The notes below the pieces were generated by a model that was not told the origin of the DNA, searched no databases, and was given only the letters and a program-made list of their open reading frames with translations. Shown here piece by piece: positions 8,891 through 18,013 of a stretch of DNA of 33,816 nt (its first letter is position 1; each line of letters begins with the position of its first letter). Source of the DNA: Methylomonas koyamae (GTDB lineage: Bacteria; Pseudomonadota; Gammaproteobacteria; Methylococcales; Methylomonadaceae); assembly GCF_001644025.1 (NCBI RefSeq), contig NZ_LUUK01000232.1:1-33816 (forward strand). The letters are read 5' to 3'. A program made the translations under genes and the position numbers.

Positions 8891-11560
8891 TTAGATTTCC
8901 CGTCTGACTTCGATACGCTCGAACACTTCGATCTGATCGCCGTTTTGCACATCGTTGTAGTTTTTCACGCCGATGCCGCACTCCATGCCCATCTTGACTT
9001 CAGTGACGTCGTCCTTGAAGCGGCGCAAGGATTCCAACTGGCCTTCGTAAATCACCACGTTGTTGCGCAACACCCGAATTGGCAGATTGCGCTTGACGAA
9101 ACCGTCGATGACCATACATCCGGCGACCGCGCCGAACTTCGGCGAGCGGAACACGTCGCGCACTTCGGCCAAGCCGACGATTTTCTCTTGAATGTCCGGC
9201 GCCAGCATGCCGCTGATCGCGCGTTTCACTTCGTCGATCGCTTCGTAAATGATGCTGTAGTAATGCAGATCGATGTCTTTTTCTTCGATCAGCTTACGCG
9301 CCACCGCATCCGCCCGCACGTTGAAACCGATCAGAATCGCATTGGACGCCAGCGCCAAATTGGCATCGCCCTCGTTGATGCCGCCAACGCCGCCGAAGAT
9401 GCATTTGACTTGAACTTCGTCGGTCGACAAACCTACCAACGATTCGCGCAACGCTTCCAAACTGCCCTGCACGTCGGTTTTGATCACCACGTTCAATGTC
9501 GACGTTTCGCCGGCGGTCATCCGTGAGAATACGTCGTCCAGCTTGGAAGCACCCATCGCCGCGTGGCGGCTGGATTTCTTGCGTTCCTCGCGGTGCGCCG
9601 CCAATTCGCGGGCCACCCGTTCGTTTTGCACAACCAGCAACTCGTCGCCGGCATCCGGCGTTCCGGAAAGACCCAGAATCTCAACCGGCGTACTCGGTCC
9701 GGCGGTTTTGATGGCGTGGGCGTTTTCGTCGAACATGGCCCGAATCCGGCCGTATTCGTGACCGCACAGCACGAAGTCGCCTTTATTCAGCGTACCTTTC
9801 TGGATCAGCACCGTCGCCACCGCGCCGCGCCCCTTATCCAGCCGCGATTCGATACAAACCCCGGACGCAACGCCTTCTTTAGGCGCCGTTAATTCCAGCA
9901 CCTCGGCTTGCACGATTAAGGCTTCGATCAAATCGTCGATACCGACCCCGGTTTTTGCCGATACTTTCAGGAACTGCACGTCGCCGCCCCATTCTTCCGG
10001 CACCACGTTCAGCGTTGCCAACTCTTGCATGACCCGATCCGGGTTGGCTTCGTTTTTATCGATCTTATTCAGTGCCACGATAATAGGCACGTTAGCGGCG
10101 CGAGCATGCTCGATCGCTTCCTTGGTTTGCGGCATCACGCCGTCGTCGGCGGCCACCACCACGATCACGATGTCGGTGACTTCGGCGCCGCGCGCCCGCA
10201 TCGCGGTGAACGCGGCATGGCCCGGCGTATCCAGGAAGGTGACCGCGCCGTGATCGGTTCTAACCTGATAAGCACCGATATGCTGAGTGATACCGCCCGC
10301 TTCGCCGGCGGCGACGCGGGTTTTCCGAATGTAATCGAGCAACGACGTTTTACCGTGGTCTACGTGGCCCATGATGGTAACGATGGGCGCCCTGCCGACC
10401 ACTTTGACTTCGTCGGACTCGGCCATCACTTCCGCGAGCATTTCTTTCTCGAAATCGTCCTCGCTTTGCATGATCGGCTTATGCCCCATTTCCTCAACCA
10501 AGATCACCGCCGTTTCCTGATCGATAGTTTGGTTGATCGTGGTCATGATGCCCAATTTCATCAAATGCTTGATGACTTCGGCCGCCTTGACGTTCATCTT
10601 TTGCGCCAGATCGGACACGATGATAGTCTCGGGAATTGTCACTTCGTAGACCGTCGGCGCCACCGGTTTTTCGAACTTATGGCGAGCCTGAATATCCGGC
10701 TCGAAATCGGATTTGTCGCGCTTGGGTTGCGGCTTGGCCTTTTTACCCTTGCCGCGTCGCGGATCGCCGCTACGCGCGCTATCGACATCGACTTCGGGAA
10801 CGGTGCCGCGGGTCGGCTTGAATTCGGCCTTTTTCTTGTGCAGTGTTTGTTGCTGCTTGGCTTCGGCCTTTTTCTTGACCTTTTCGGCGTTGCGCTGCAC
10901 CGCCGCTTCGAGACGCTCTTTCTTCTCTTTTTCCAGACGCTGTTCCTCGGTCAATTCAACGACCGGGCTTTCGGCTTTCGGTTGAACAGGCTCGACGACG
11001 ATTTCCGCTTCCGGTTTTTCGGCGGACACCTCGATGGCGGGCGAGACGGCAACCACCGGAGCAGCTTCCTCGACGATAGTCGGCGCGACTTCCACCGGCT
11101 GACTGGCGTCGCCGGCCGGTTGGGCTTTTAAGGCCTGCTGCTGGCGACGACGCTCTTCTTCCTCCGCCAAGCGCTTTTTCTGCTCATCCAACGCCAGTTT
11201 GGCGCGTTCGGCCTCTTTTTGGTCATCGCTGACATGCGCTTCGCTGCGCTTAATGTAAGTTTTTTGCTTACGGACCTCCACGCTGACGGTCTTGACGGCA
11301 CTGCCCGGCGGCGAAGCCTGCTTCAATTCGGTTTTGGTGCTGCGCTTCAGAGTGATGCGCTTAGGCGCGGCGGCCTCCGGATCGGTTTCCGCTTTACCGT
11401 GGCGTTTGCGTAAATGGGCCAGCAACTTGAATTTTTCCTGGTCGTCTATCACGTCGTCGGGATCACTGGCGCTCAATCCGGCTTCCTTAAGCTGTTCCAA
11501 GAAACGCTCCAGAGGTATGCCGACAACCTCCGCCAACTCTCTAACTGTTTTATCGCTCAT
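8891..11560 (-). CDS. infB: Translation initiation factor IF-2
   Basis: An 889-aa GTPase that places fMet-tRNA on the 30S subunit and promotes subunit joining. I choose the ATG at 11560, giving [14 protein letters not shown]. It has GGAGGA four bases upstream and matches the family N-terminus, whereas the longer frame starts inside the nusA overlap. Domains in order: IF2-N (residues 1-50), a long charged linker rich in K/E/A (about 100-290), a second IF2-N (about 305-355), and the G domain with GHVDHGKT (398-405), DTPGH (444-448) and NKID (498-501). Domains II, III and IV follow to the end, IV ending [12 protein letters not shown]. The start is 14 bp after the nusA stop. Confidence 0.97.
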   Translation of the reverse strand: MSDKTVRELAEVVGIPLERFLEQLKEAGLSASDPDDVIDDQEKFKLLAHLRKRHGKAETDPEAAAPKRITLKRSTKTELKQASPPGSAVKTVSVEVRKQKTYIKRSEAHVSDDQKEAERAKLALDEQKKRLAEEEERRRQQQALKAQPAGDASQPVEVAPTIVEEAAPVVAVSPAIEVSAEKPEAEIVVEPVQPKAESPVVELTEEQRLEKEKKERLEAAVQRNAEKVKKKAEAKQQQTLHKKKAEFKPTRGTVPEVDVDSARSGDPRRGKGKKAKPQPKRDKSDFEPDIQARHKFEKPVAPTVYEVTIPETIIVSDLAQKMNVKAAEVIKHLMKLGIMTTINQTIDQETAVILVEEMGHKPIMQSEDDFEKEMLAEVMAESDEVKVVGRAPIVTIMGHVDHGKTSLLDYIRKTRVAAGEAGGITQHIGAYQVRTDHGAVTFLDTPGHAAFTAMRARGAEVTDIVIVVVAADDGVMPQTKEAIEHARAANVPIIVALNKIDKNEANPDRVMQELATLNVVPEEWGGDVQFLKVSAKTGVGIDDLIEALIVQAEVLELTAPKEGVASGVCIESRLDKGRGAVATVLIQKGTLNKGDFVLCGHEYGRIRAMFDENAHAIKTAGPSTPVEILGLSGTPDAGDELLVVQNERVARELAAHREERKKSSRHAAMGASKLDDVFSRMTAGETSTLNVVIKTDVQGSLEALRESLVGLSTDEVQVKCIFGGVGGINEGDANLALASNAILIGFNVRADAVARKLIEEKDIDLHYYSIIYEAIDEVKRAISGMLAPDIQEKIVGLAEVRDVFRSPKFGAVAGCMVIDGFVKRNLPIRVLRNNVVIYEGQLESLRRFKDDVTEVKMGMECGIGVKNYNDVQNGDQIEVFERIEVRREI

Positions 11561-11574
11561 AGTGTCCTCCCGTC

Positions 11575-13086
11575 TCAGCCCTTGTCCTCTGCGAACCAAG
11601 ATTCGCGGGCCTTCATGATTAGTTTACCAGCACGTTCTTCGTCCATGCCGGCAAAGCCGATGATATCGTCGATGGCCTGTTCGGCCAGATCGTCCAACGT
11701 GACAATGCCCTTGGCCGCCATTTCGCGAGCCAACTCTTCGTCCATGCCCTCCATCGCCAGCAATTCCTCGCTAGGCTCGGCGGTTTCGATTTTTTCTTCC
11801 GACGCGATCGCGCTGATCAACAAGGCGTCCTTGGCCCGACTGCGTAGCGCCTCGACCAATTCTTCGTCGAAACCGTCGATTTCCAGCATTTCCTCGACCG
11901 GGATGTAGGCAATCTCTTCGATGTTGTTCAAACCGACTTCGACCAAAACCGTGGCGATCTCTTCGTCCACATCCAGTTGCTCCATAAACAATTGCTTGGA
12001 TTTGGCCGCTTCTTCGTCGTGGCTTTTGCCGAACTGAGCGGCGTCGATAATGTTCAGCTCCCAGCCAGTCAACTCGGAGGCCAAGCGCACATTCTGGCCG
12101 CCGCGCCCGATGGCCTGCGACAGGCTGTCGGTGGCGACCGCGACGTCCATGCTGTGTTTGTCCTCGTCGACGACGATCGATTGAATCTCGGCCGGTGCCA
12201 TGGCGTTGATGACGAATTGAGCCTCGTTGGCGTTCCAGAGAATGATATCGACCCGTTCGCCGGCCAATTCGTTGGAAATAGCCTGTACCCGAGAGCCGCG
12301 CATGCCGACGCAGGCACCAACCGGGTCCAGCCGCGGGTCGTTGGCGCGAACCGCGATTTTAGCCCGCGATCCCGGATCGCGGGCGGCCGCCAAAATGTCG
12401 ATCAAGCCTTCGCTGACTTCCGGCACTTCCAGCCGGAATAGCGCAATCAACAACTCCGGCGCGGTACGGCTAACAAACAATTGCGGACCGCGCTGTTCGG
12501 AACGAACGGCCTTCAAGTAACCGCGCACCCGGTCGCCCATTCGGACCGGTTCCTTGGGAATCATGTCTTCGCGAGCAATATAGGCTTCGACGTGGCCGCC
12601 CAAGTCCAAGTAAACGCTGCCTTTTTCGACGCGTTTGACAATGCCGGTCACCAATTCCCCAACCCGGTCTTCGTAGGCTTCGACGATCTTGCGGCGCTCG
12701 GCTTCGCGAACTTTTTGAATAATGACCTGTTTGGCGGTCTGCGCGGCGATCCGGCAGAACTCCACCGATTCGACTTCTTCCTCGACGTAGTCGCCAATTT
12801 GTATATTCGGCTCTTCGATCTGAGCGGCTTCCAACAGGATTTGCCAGCCCGGATGCTCGACATCGCCGTTAATATCCGGGTTCGCCTCGACCACCTGCCA
12901 ACGCCGGTAAGTCGTATAGTCGCCGGTGTGGCGATTGATTTCCACCCGCGCCTTGACCGGGTTTTCGTAACGTTTGACGGTCGCCGCTTCCAGAGCGGAT
13001 TCAATGGCTTGAAAGATCAACTCCTTGTCTATGTCTTTTTCGTTAGCGAAAACATCCGCCACCAGTAAAATTTCTTTATTTGCCAT
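11575..13086 (-). CDS. nusA: Transcription termination/antitermination protein NusA
   Basis: A 503-aa RNA-polymerase-binding protein that affects pausing, intrinsic termination and antitermination. It has an N-terminal polymerase-binding domain ([25 protein letters not shown]), an S1 domain (about 135-200, [19 protein letters not shown]), and two KH domains (about 200-345; [14 protein letters not shown] and [14 protein letters not shown]). Two acidic C-terminal repeats, of the kind found in gammaproteobacterial NusA, follow (about 365-495). Its ATG lies inside the end of rimP (11-bp overlap) with GGAGG five bases upstream. In E. coli NusA acts back on its own operon leader, where terminators also occur. 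Confidence 0.97.
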   Translation of the reverse strand: MANKEILLVADVFANEKDIDKELIFQAIESALEAATVKRYENPVKARVEINRHTGDYTTYRRWQVVEANPDINGDVEHPGWQILLEAAQIEEPNIQIGDYVEEEVESVEFCRIAAQTAKQVIIQKVREAERRKIVEAYEDRVGELVTGIVKRVEKGSVYLDLGGHVEAYIAREDMIPKEPVRMGDRVRGYLKAVRSEQRGPQLFVSRTAPELLIALFRLEVPEVSEGLIDILAAARDPGSRAKIAVRANDPRLDPVGACVGMRGSRVQAISNELAGERVDIILWNANEAQFVINAMAPAEIQSIVVDEDKHSMDVAVATDSLSQAIGRGGQNVRLASELTGWELNIIDAAQFGKSHDEEAAKSKQLFMEQLDVDEEIATVLVEVGLNNIEEIAYIPVEEMLEIDGFDEELVEALRSRAKDALLISAIASEEKIETAEPSEELLAMEGMDEELAREMAAKGIVTLDDLAEQAIDDIIGFAGMDEERAGKLIMKARESWFAEDKG

Positions 13087-13561
13087 TGCGACCTCCTTTA
13101 TTCAGTAAATATTCGGGTACCAAGCGCGCCTTACTCATCGTGTGAAACGGAATGGCGATTAAACGTTCGCCTTCCCGTAACACGACAGCGTCGCCCTCGA
13201 CCGCCTTGATTTCCCCGGTGATCCGGCGGCGTTTGTCTATCGGCTTGAACAATGCGACCTGAACGCTGCTGCCGATGTAGCGCTCGAATTGATTTAGCTT
13301 GAAAAACGGCCGATCCGCGCCGGGCGACGAAACTTCCAATTGATAATTGCCTTGTATCGGGTCCTCGACATCCAATGCGCCGCTGACCTGATGACTGACT
13401 TTGCTGCAATCGTCCAATAAAATCCCGTTTTCGCTATCAATGTAGATGCGCAGCATGCCGTGCTGAGGATGCGGATTGTATTCGATGCCCACGCACTCGT
13501 AGCCAAGACCTTCGACAATCGGCTCTATCAACTCGACCAAATGTTCGGGAGCTTGCTTCAT
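13076..13561 (-). CDS. rimP: Ribosome maturation factor RimP
   Basis: A 161-aa cytoplasmic protein needed for 30S subunit maturation. The family segments LVELIEPIVEGLGYECVGIEY, LRIYIDSENGILLDDCSKVSHQVSGALDVEDPI and YQLEVSSPGADRPFF are clear. The C-terminal part is the Sm-like domain (residues 90-155). The length is normal. The Shine-Dalgarno is weak. It is the first protein gene of the operon, 31 bp downstream of a terminator-like hairpin, and overlaps nusA by 11 bp. Confidence 0.96.
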   Translation of the reverse strand: MKQAPEHLVELIEPIVEGLGYECVGIEYNPHPQHGMLRIYIDSENGILLDDCSKVSHQVSGALDVEDPIQGNYQLEVSSPGADRPFFKLNQFERYIGSSVQVALFKPIDKRRRITGEIKAVEGDAVVLREGERLIAIPFHTMSKARLVPEYLLNKGGRNGK

Positions 13562-13583
13562 GACCGCCTAACCTTTTCAAACC

Positions 13584-13608
13584 CAAAAAAAAAGAGCCTC
13601 AGGCTCTT
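13584..13608 (-). terminator. Terminator or attenuator directly upstream of rimP
   Basis: On the minus strand AAGAGCC (13602-13608) pairs with GGCTCTT (13592-13598) around a 3-base loop, and a run of nine A on the plus strand (13584-13592) gives the T-run. It lies between tRNA-Phe and rimP, pointing into the operon, so it may attenuate read-through. Confidence 0.8.
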
Positions 13609-13660
13609 CCATAAACAACCAAGAACTTGCGAGCTTCGCCATTTCGAAGACCCACAAAAC

Positions 13661-13679
13661 AAAAAACCCCTAAAAGGGG
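13661..13679 (-). terminator. Terminator of tRNA-Phe
   Basis: On the minus strand CCCCT (13675-13679) pairs with AGGGG (13667-13671), followed by TTTTTTGTTTTG. It begins about 25 bases after the CCA end of the tRNA. It is the first of two successive terminators before rimP. Confidence 0.8.
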
Positions 13680-13704
13680 CTTTCGAGATCCACCAACCGG
13701 AACG

Positions 13705-13780
<76 letters not shown>

Positions 13781-14184
13781 AATGTTTTCGGCCATAAGAT
13801 TTGAGATACGTAAGAACCAGCCGAACTTTCGAATCTGATTAACCGCAGCCAAACTTAAAGCGCCCATTCTACCCAAATCGGACGACCTTGCCTAGCGTTT
13901 TTTAGATAAGCAATACAAACACAACGCTGCGATCTCGACGACGCGTCGAATTGGCGAGAGACAAAGCTATCTTAAATTTCAAGAATTTAATCCTGGCGTA
14001 GCGAGCCGAGTGCCCCCGGATATAGGCTCGGTGGTTAGGTTGAGCCGAATCGCGGGCCCGCAAGCAAAACCTGGATGGATTCGGTATTTTTGACTCCCCT
14101 AAAAATCCGAGTACAGGCCTAAAATCCCTTTTAATACGAACGGCCAACGCCTCCCAATCTGTTGCCGGTATGGCCGCCAACTAG
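13781..14184. other. Intergenic stretch upstream of tRNA-Phe
   Basis: No gene is supported. The minus-strand frame at 13902-14180 shows no family resemblance and lacks a ribosome binding site. The promoter of tRNA-Phe and the rimP operon should lie just above 13781 on the minus strand. I could not pick a convincing -35/-10 pair. Confidence 0.4.
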
Positions 14185-14502
14185 ATGCTAAAAGGTATCG
14201 TCGGATTAGCCGAATTCAAGCTCGATTTAGTTGGCGGAACAATCCGCCTTAAGAAGCGCCCATATGGCGAAAAAGACTCGCTGGAGCTGTGTCTGGAGGA
14301 TTTTGCAGTATTTCATGACGGAGAGTTTTACCGCTTCATTATTTGCCACGCGTGCTCGGACGAACGATGGCTGCGCAATTTGCTAGCCAAATTGATAAGT
14401 ACGACCTGGAAAGTCCCGGCGATGCCGCAATTAAGCGCTCAACAGATATTGATTGCGGAGGTATTCAAAACGACGCGCCAGCATTGGAATTTGGCCGGTT
14501 GA
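14185..14502 (+). CDS. Hypothetical protein, 105 aa
   Basis: I do not recognise this frame. It begins directly after an in-frame TAG and lacks a clear Shine-Dalgarno. The product has a plausible soluble composition with short alternating strands (FKLDLVGGTIRLKKRP, LELCLEDFAVFHDGEFYRFIICHAC) and a helical C-terminus (SAQQILIAEVFKTTRQHW). It is followed by a perfect inverted repeat (14551-14585) that could end its transcript. It could also be a chance frame. Confidence 0.4.
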   Translation: MLKGIVGLAEFKLDLVGGTIRLKKRPYGEKDSLELCLEDFAVFHDGEFYRFIICHACSDERWLRNLLAKLISTTWKVPAMPQLSAQQILIAEVFKTTRQHWNLAG

Positions 14503-14550
14503 CTTTTCGAAATCGTTCCAAAGGTAAAACGCGGAACGCAAACTCACGGC

Positions 14551-14585
14551 GTTTTACAGCGGATCAACCGAATCCGCTGTAAAAC
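14551..14585. terminator. Perfect 14-bp inverted repeat, possible bidirectional terminator
   Basis: GTTTTACAGCGGAT (14551-14564) and ATCCGCTGTAAAAC (14572-14585) pair perfectly around a 7-base loop. Both arms begin with GTTTTAC, so each strand ends the stem in an A/T-rich base rather than a long T-run. It lies between two convergent small genes (ends at 14502 and 14624), which fits a shared terminator. Confidence 0.55.
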
Positions 14586-14623
14586 AAGACCTAACCCACT
14601 TGGATTTGAGCCGATAACGCTCT

Positions 14624-14797
14624 TTAGGTGTTCGGGTCGCCTTGAATCGCCCGATCGATCATGTAGACGCTACCGCGAATAACCGCGGCAAATAACAACG
14701 CGGACACGACGAACTCTAAAGGTAAACCCGCTAATACGCCTGCCGATGCCAACAGTCCGATAGCAGGGCCGGGTTTTCCAATTTTCGGAATTGTCAT
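14624..14797 (-). CDS. Small membrane protein, 57 aa
   Basis: A short gene with a strong ribosome binding site (TAGGAGGC at 14801-14808, four bases before the ATG) and a coherent product. It starts MTIPKIGKPGPAIG, has a hydrophobic stretch from about residue 12 to 41 (LLASAGVLAGLPLEFVVSAL and LLFAAVI), and ends in a short polar tail with RGSVYMIDRAIQGDPNT. One long or two short membrane segments are likely. I do not recognise a family. It stands alone, convergent with the 105-aa frame and divergent from the DUF3422 gene. Confidence that it is translated rests on the binding site and the composition. Confidence 0.7.
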   Translation of the reverse strand: MTIPKIGKPGPAIGLLASAGVLAGLPLEFVVSALLFAAVIRGSVYMIDRAIQGDPNT

Positions 14798-14808
14798 TTT
14801 GCCTCCTA

Positions 14809-15202
14809 AACCGTATTTCGGTCGATGAGTGAATACGATTCCACTATATCGCCGATAGAAAATTACACAATACCGCTGGATATTGATTAATTGTTTTCAT
14901 AAAAGCAACAATAAGCGGTATAAGCTTAATCTTAGAACGTATCTGTTCCGGTATCCGAGCGTTGGTTCGCACAATCAATCGGCGTTCGCCCGGCATGGAC
15001 CTGCTTCCCAAGGCTCATTTAGCGGAACGGACGCCGATTTCGAGCATCCACTCGTGCGGATCGGCCGCTCGAGGTGGCTTATTGGCGGACTCGCTTCCAT
15101 CCATGGAAGCCAGCCGGCTAGGCTGAACGCATTGAGCCGGCGAATTCCGAGTAAAATGGCTACCAACCTTGCCTAAACACTTCGACTTTTATTACAGATC
15201 TC
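14809..15202. other. Intergenic stretch between the 57-aa gene and the DUF3422 gene
   Basis: About 390 bp without a supported gene. The first half is AT-rich (14840-14950) and probably holds the promoter of the minus-strand small gene. The frames at 14883-15176 and 14975-15166 on opposite strands look like chance. No clear terminator or RNA structure was seen. Confidence 0.4.
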
Positions 15203-16510
15203 GTGGCCAAGCTATTTCAAATCCCGCAAAACCATCCGCAACGCTTCGTGCTGCACAACGAAGTCCATGCCCGGGCATCGTCGATTCCGCGCCTGCCGGT
15301 GAGGGCCAGTTACCTAGCGCTGACTTTGTCGAACGACGAAAAAATCCTGGAACGCCCACATCTAAAAGCGCTGTGCGAACGTTTCGGCGTCATTCCGCCA
15401 GGCAACGACGCCGATCATTTCAGCGCCAGTTTCGATGCTTTTCAGATGAGTTGGGAGCAGCACGGCGAATTCAGCACGTATACGTTTTACGCTTACGATG
15501 CCACCGATGAACCCTTCGAGGACCCGGCCTTGAGTAAAGTGCCGGTGGACTGGCTAGCCCGAATCGGCGGCCAAACCATCGTCGCCGCGCACGCCGCCGT
15601 GGTCTCGGCGGAAGAAATTCGGTATCAAGACGAAACGGACTTGTCGCCACTGACCGCTTACTTCGTCGGCAATGCCGTCGCCGGATCGAAAGTGACAGGC
15701 GGTGCCGCGTCGGTATTTACCGATTTTAGAATTCACGTCGACGGCTTCAGCCGCTTTTTGGTGGTCAACCACGAATTGAAGACCGCGCAGGCCGGTCGCT
15801 TGCTGCACCGTTTGTTCGATATTGAAGTGTATCGGGTCCTCGCCTTGTTGGCCTTCCCGATAGCCCGCAAACAGTACCCGGAACTTAAAAAGGCCGATCG
15901 CCAGCTCTACGCGATCACCAACTCGATGACCCAACCCGACGCCGACGACGCGAAACTGCTGGACGAACTGACCGCATTGGCGGCGGAGGTCGAAAACCAA
16001 ATTTCCAGCCACCAGTTCCGCTTCGCCGCCGCCAGCGCTTATCACCAGCTAGTCGGCCAACGCCTGACCGACCTGCGCGAAGTGCGGATTCAAGGCATTC
16101 AGACCTTGGGAGAATTTTTAAAGCGCCGACTCGATCCGGCGATGACAACCTGCAACTCGCTCTCGCACCGCTTCAACCTGGTCTCGGAGCGCGTCAGCAA
16201 CGCCAGCCAATTGTTGCGCACCAAGGTCGACATTATCATCGAGCGGCAAAATCAAGGATTGCTGTCGTCGATGGCCCTACGCGCTAAAATGCAATTGCGC
16301 TTACAACAAACGGTCGAAAGCATTTCCATCGTCGCGATCGCCTACTACGCCGCCAGCCTGACCGGTAAAATCGCCGAAGGTTTGCACGCCGCCGGCTGGC
16401 CTATCGACCCGGCGCTGGTCGAAGCGGCCGCCATTCCGTTTATCCTGGTGATCATCGCGATCGGCACCAAACTCATCCATAAAAACATCGCCGATACGAC
16501 CGACCTGTAA
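15203..16510 (+). CDS. DUF3422 family membrane protein
   Basis: A 435-aa protein from a GTG start. The opening (IPQNHPQRFVLHNEVHARASS) matches the conserved N-terminus of DUF3422 proteins, whose role is unknown. The family spans the full length: a mixed alpha/beta N-terminal half (to about residue 190), a helical middle with a likely coiled coil (about 215-345), and two hydrophobic segments near the C-terminus (about 368-385 and 402-425, the second containing IPFILVIIAIGTKLI). The protein therefore probably faces the cytoplasm and is anchored in the inner membrane by its tail. It stands alone and has only a weak ribosome binding site. The GTG is preferred because family proteins start at this point. 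Confidence 0.85.
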   Translation: MAKLFQIPQNHPQRFVLHNEVHARASSIPRLPVRASYLALTLSNDEKILERPHLKALCERFGVIPPGNDADHFSASFDAFQMSWEQHGEFSTYTFYAYDATDEPFEDPALSKVPVDWLARIGGQTIVAAHAAVVSAEEIRYQDETDLSPLTAYFVGNAVAGSKVTGGAASVFTDFRIHVDGFSRFLVVNHELKTAQAGRLLHRLFDIEVYRVLALLAFPIARKQYPELKKADRQLYAITNSMTQPDADDAKLLDELTALAAEVENQISSHQFRFAAASAYHQLVGQRLTDLREVRIQGIQTLGEFLKRRLDPAMTTCNSLSHRFNLVSERVSNASQLLRTKVDIIIERQNQGLLSSMALRAKMQLRLQQTVESISIVAIAYYAASLTGKIAEGLHAAGWPIDPALVEAAAIPFILVIIAIGTKLIHKNIADTTDL

Positions 16511-16602
16511 ACGCAACTCCGATCCACGAAATAGCGTCTTGGTGGTTGATTACACCAGCAAAAACCTTCGGCTAGGACTCACGGTACACCGATAACGACC
16601 AC

Positions 16603-17313
16603 TCAAGCCGGACCGCAATCGACGCATCCGCCAACCTCGACCTTGGAAAACAGCGCGCGTATTGCATCAATACGAGCCGGATCCAACGCCGCCACCCGGT
16701 TGTGTTGACGGCATAGCGCGCCGCGGAAGCCCAGATAGTCCGCCGCCAACGGCAATAAACCGGGCACGTCCGCCAATCGCAACGATCCGGCCAAGCCGGT
16801 CAGCAGTGCGTGCTCGCGTGCCAAGCTCAAAAACCGCTCGAGTCGCTCGAGGCTCTGCCAATCGGTCAGCGAGCCGCCACTTTTGTCCATCGTGTCCAGC
16901 ATCACCCCGCGAAAGCCCGCTTGCGCCAGTAGCGGGACCACCGAGAAATCCGGCTGAGCGTCGGCAAACAGGACCGCTATCAGGGATTGCTTATCGGCGA
17001 ATCGACCGGCGGCGGCAATGCTACCCGACCAGTCGCCGCCCGGAAACAGGCCGATCTTAACGTAATCGACGCCGGTGGCCGCCATCCCGGCCACCGCCGC
17101 GCCGACCAGATCCGGCCGCATCGGCAAATCGCCGATTGTCGCACTGACCACCGTGTCCGGTCGTAGCGCGGCAACGATCGCCGCCACGTCGGCCACGTCC
17201 AATGCACCCAATGCCCCCCTGGCCGGTTGCTTCAAATCGATGATATCGACATCCAGCGCTTCGATCAGCAACGCTTCGTCCAAGCAATCGACGCTAGCCA
17301 ACATCCCGGTCAT
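16603..17313 (-). CDS. mfnB: (5-formylfuran-3-yl)methyl phosphate synthase MfnB
   Basis: A 236-aa TIM-barrel-like enzyme. The family makes 4-(hydroxymethyl)-2-furancarboxaldehyde phosphate from two glyceraldehyde-3-phosphate molecules, the first step towards the furan of methanofuran. Visible signatures are MLASVDCLDEALL, DIIDLKQPARGALGAL with Lys28, SATIGDLPM, DYVKIGLFPGG with Lys86, and GVMLDTMDKSGG with Asp140. These match the catalytic lysines and acid known from the archaeal enzyme. The start at 17313 has GGAGG five bases upstream and overlaps the DUF447 stop by ATGA. A longer frame from 17358 would intrude on the DUF447 gene. Outside archaea the gene marks methylotrophs with H4MPT/methanofuran-linked formaldehyde oxidation. 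Confidence 0.9.
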   Translation of the reverse strand: MTGMLASVDCLDEALLIEALDVDIIDLKQPARGALGALDVADVAAIVAALRPDTVVSATIGDLPMRPDLVGAAVAGMAATGVDYVKIGLFPGGDWSGSIAAAGRFADKQSLIAVLFADAQPDFSVVPLLAQAGFRGVMLDTMDKSGGSLTDWQSLERLERFLSLAREHALLTGLAGSLRLADVPGLLPLAADYLGFRGALCRQHNRVAALDPARIDAIRALFSKVEVGGCVDCGPA

Positions 17314-17873
17314 GAAGCCTCCTTGCCGCGAAAATCGGCTATCGCCGCCATCAACCAAGCCCAGGCTTCGCGCTCGACCGGGCCGGCTGTCTTATCGAGA
17401 CCTATCCGCAAATAACTTAGCTCCGCATCGATTTTTTCCCACGGCAGCATACCCAGACGGCTAATCAAAATCGCCGCTTCCAACACCGCATATTGCGCCC
17501 GGTTAAAGCCGCGAAACGGTTTGTGATTGGCGGTGTATATCGCCTCGCAAAACAACTTTGGGCGATGTTCATCCTCTTCCAGACGGCTCAAGCGCACTTC
17601 GCTATGCGCCAGCGCGTCGGTCAAATACATGCCCGCGACTTGCTCGGCCGGTGTTAGCGGCCAATCGCGGCGACCGGTAACGCAGCCGGCGAAAATCCGT
17701 ACGTCGTCGCAATAATTGACGACGGCCACCCCGGTTTCCAGGATGTTGTCCAGTGTCGTCGACGGCTTGAACGGCAGAATCGCCAAGCCGCCTTCCGCGA
17801 CGTGAATACCCATCGGTGCGATATGCGGACGACCCTGGCGGTTGACCGTCGTCACCACGGTTTCTTGAATCAT
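17310..17873 (-). CDS. DUF447 family protein, C1-metabolism associated
   Basis: A 187-aa protein with the DUF447 pattern: the N-terminal strand pair IQETVVTTVNRQGRPHIAPMGIHV, then a segment with the flavin-binding split-barrel look (ILPFKPSTTLDNILETGVAVVNY), and a helical C-terminus (FNRAQYAVLEAAILISRL). The family is known from methanogens and methylotrophs, where it is linked by gene neighbourhood to tetrahydromethanopterin pathways. The biochemical role is not settled. It overlaps mfnB by four bases (ATGA), so the two are cotranslated. The promoter must lie in 17874-18013, shared with the divergent receiver gene. Confidence 0.82.
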   Translation of the reverse strand: MIQETVVTTVNRQGRPHIAPMGIHVAEGGLAILPFKPSTTLDNILETGVAVVNYCDDVRIFAGCVTGRRDWPLTPAEQVAGMYLTDALAHSEVRLSRLEEDEHRPKLFCEAIYTANHKPFRGFNRAQYAVLEAAILISRLGMLPWEKIDAELSYLRIGLDKTAGPVEREAWAWLMAAIADFRGKEAS

Positions 17874-18013
17874 AGGGAATAAGGTCTATTCTGAATCGGG
17901 AAATAATCACCAGTCCATCGGCCGGCGAGCGCGCAATTCTAATCGCGACGCCCACTCTTGGGGGTAATTTATTTATCGCCGTCGCCTCGCGTCACTATTC
18001 AAGCAATGACATC

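Noticed and set aside
5086..13068. Long plus-strand frames antisense to pnp, infB, nusA and others
   Set aside because: They mirror strongly conserved genes and arise from GC-rich codon bias. The products are rich in H/R/D/F in shadow fashion and have no ribosome binding sites.
13902..14180. 92-aa minus-strand frame upstream of tRNA-Phe
   Set aside because: No ribosome binding site, no recognisable motif, and it lies in the expected promoter region.
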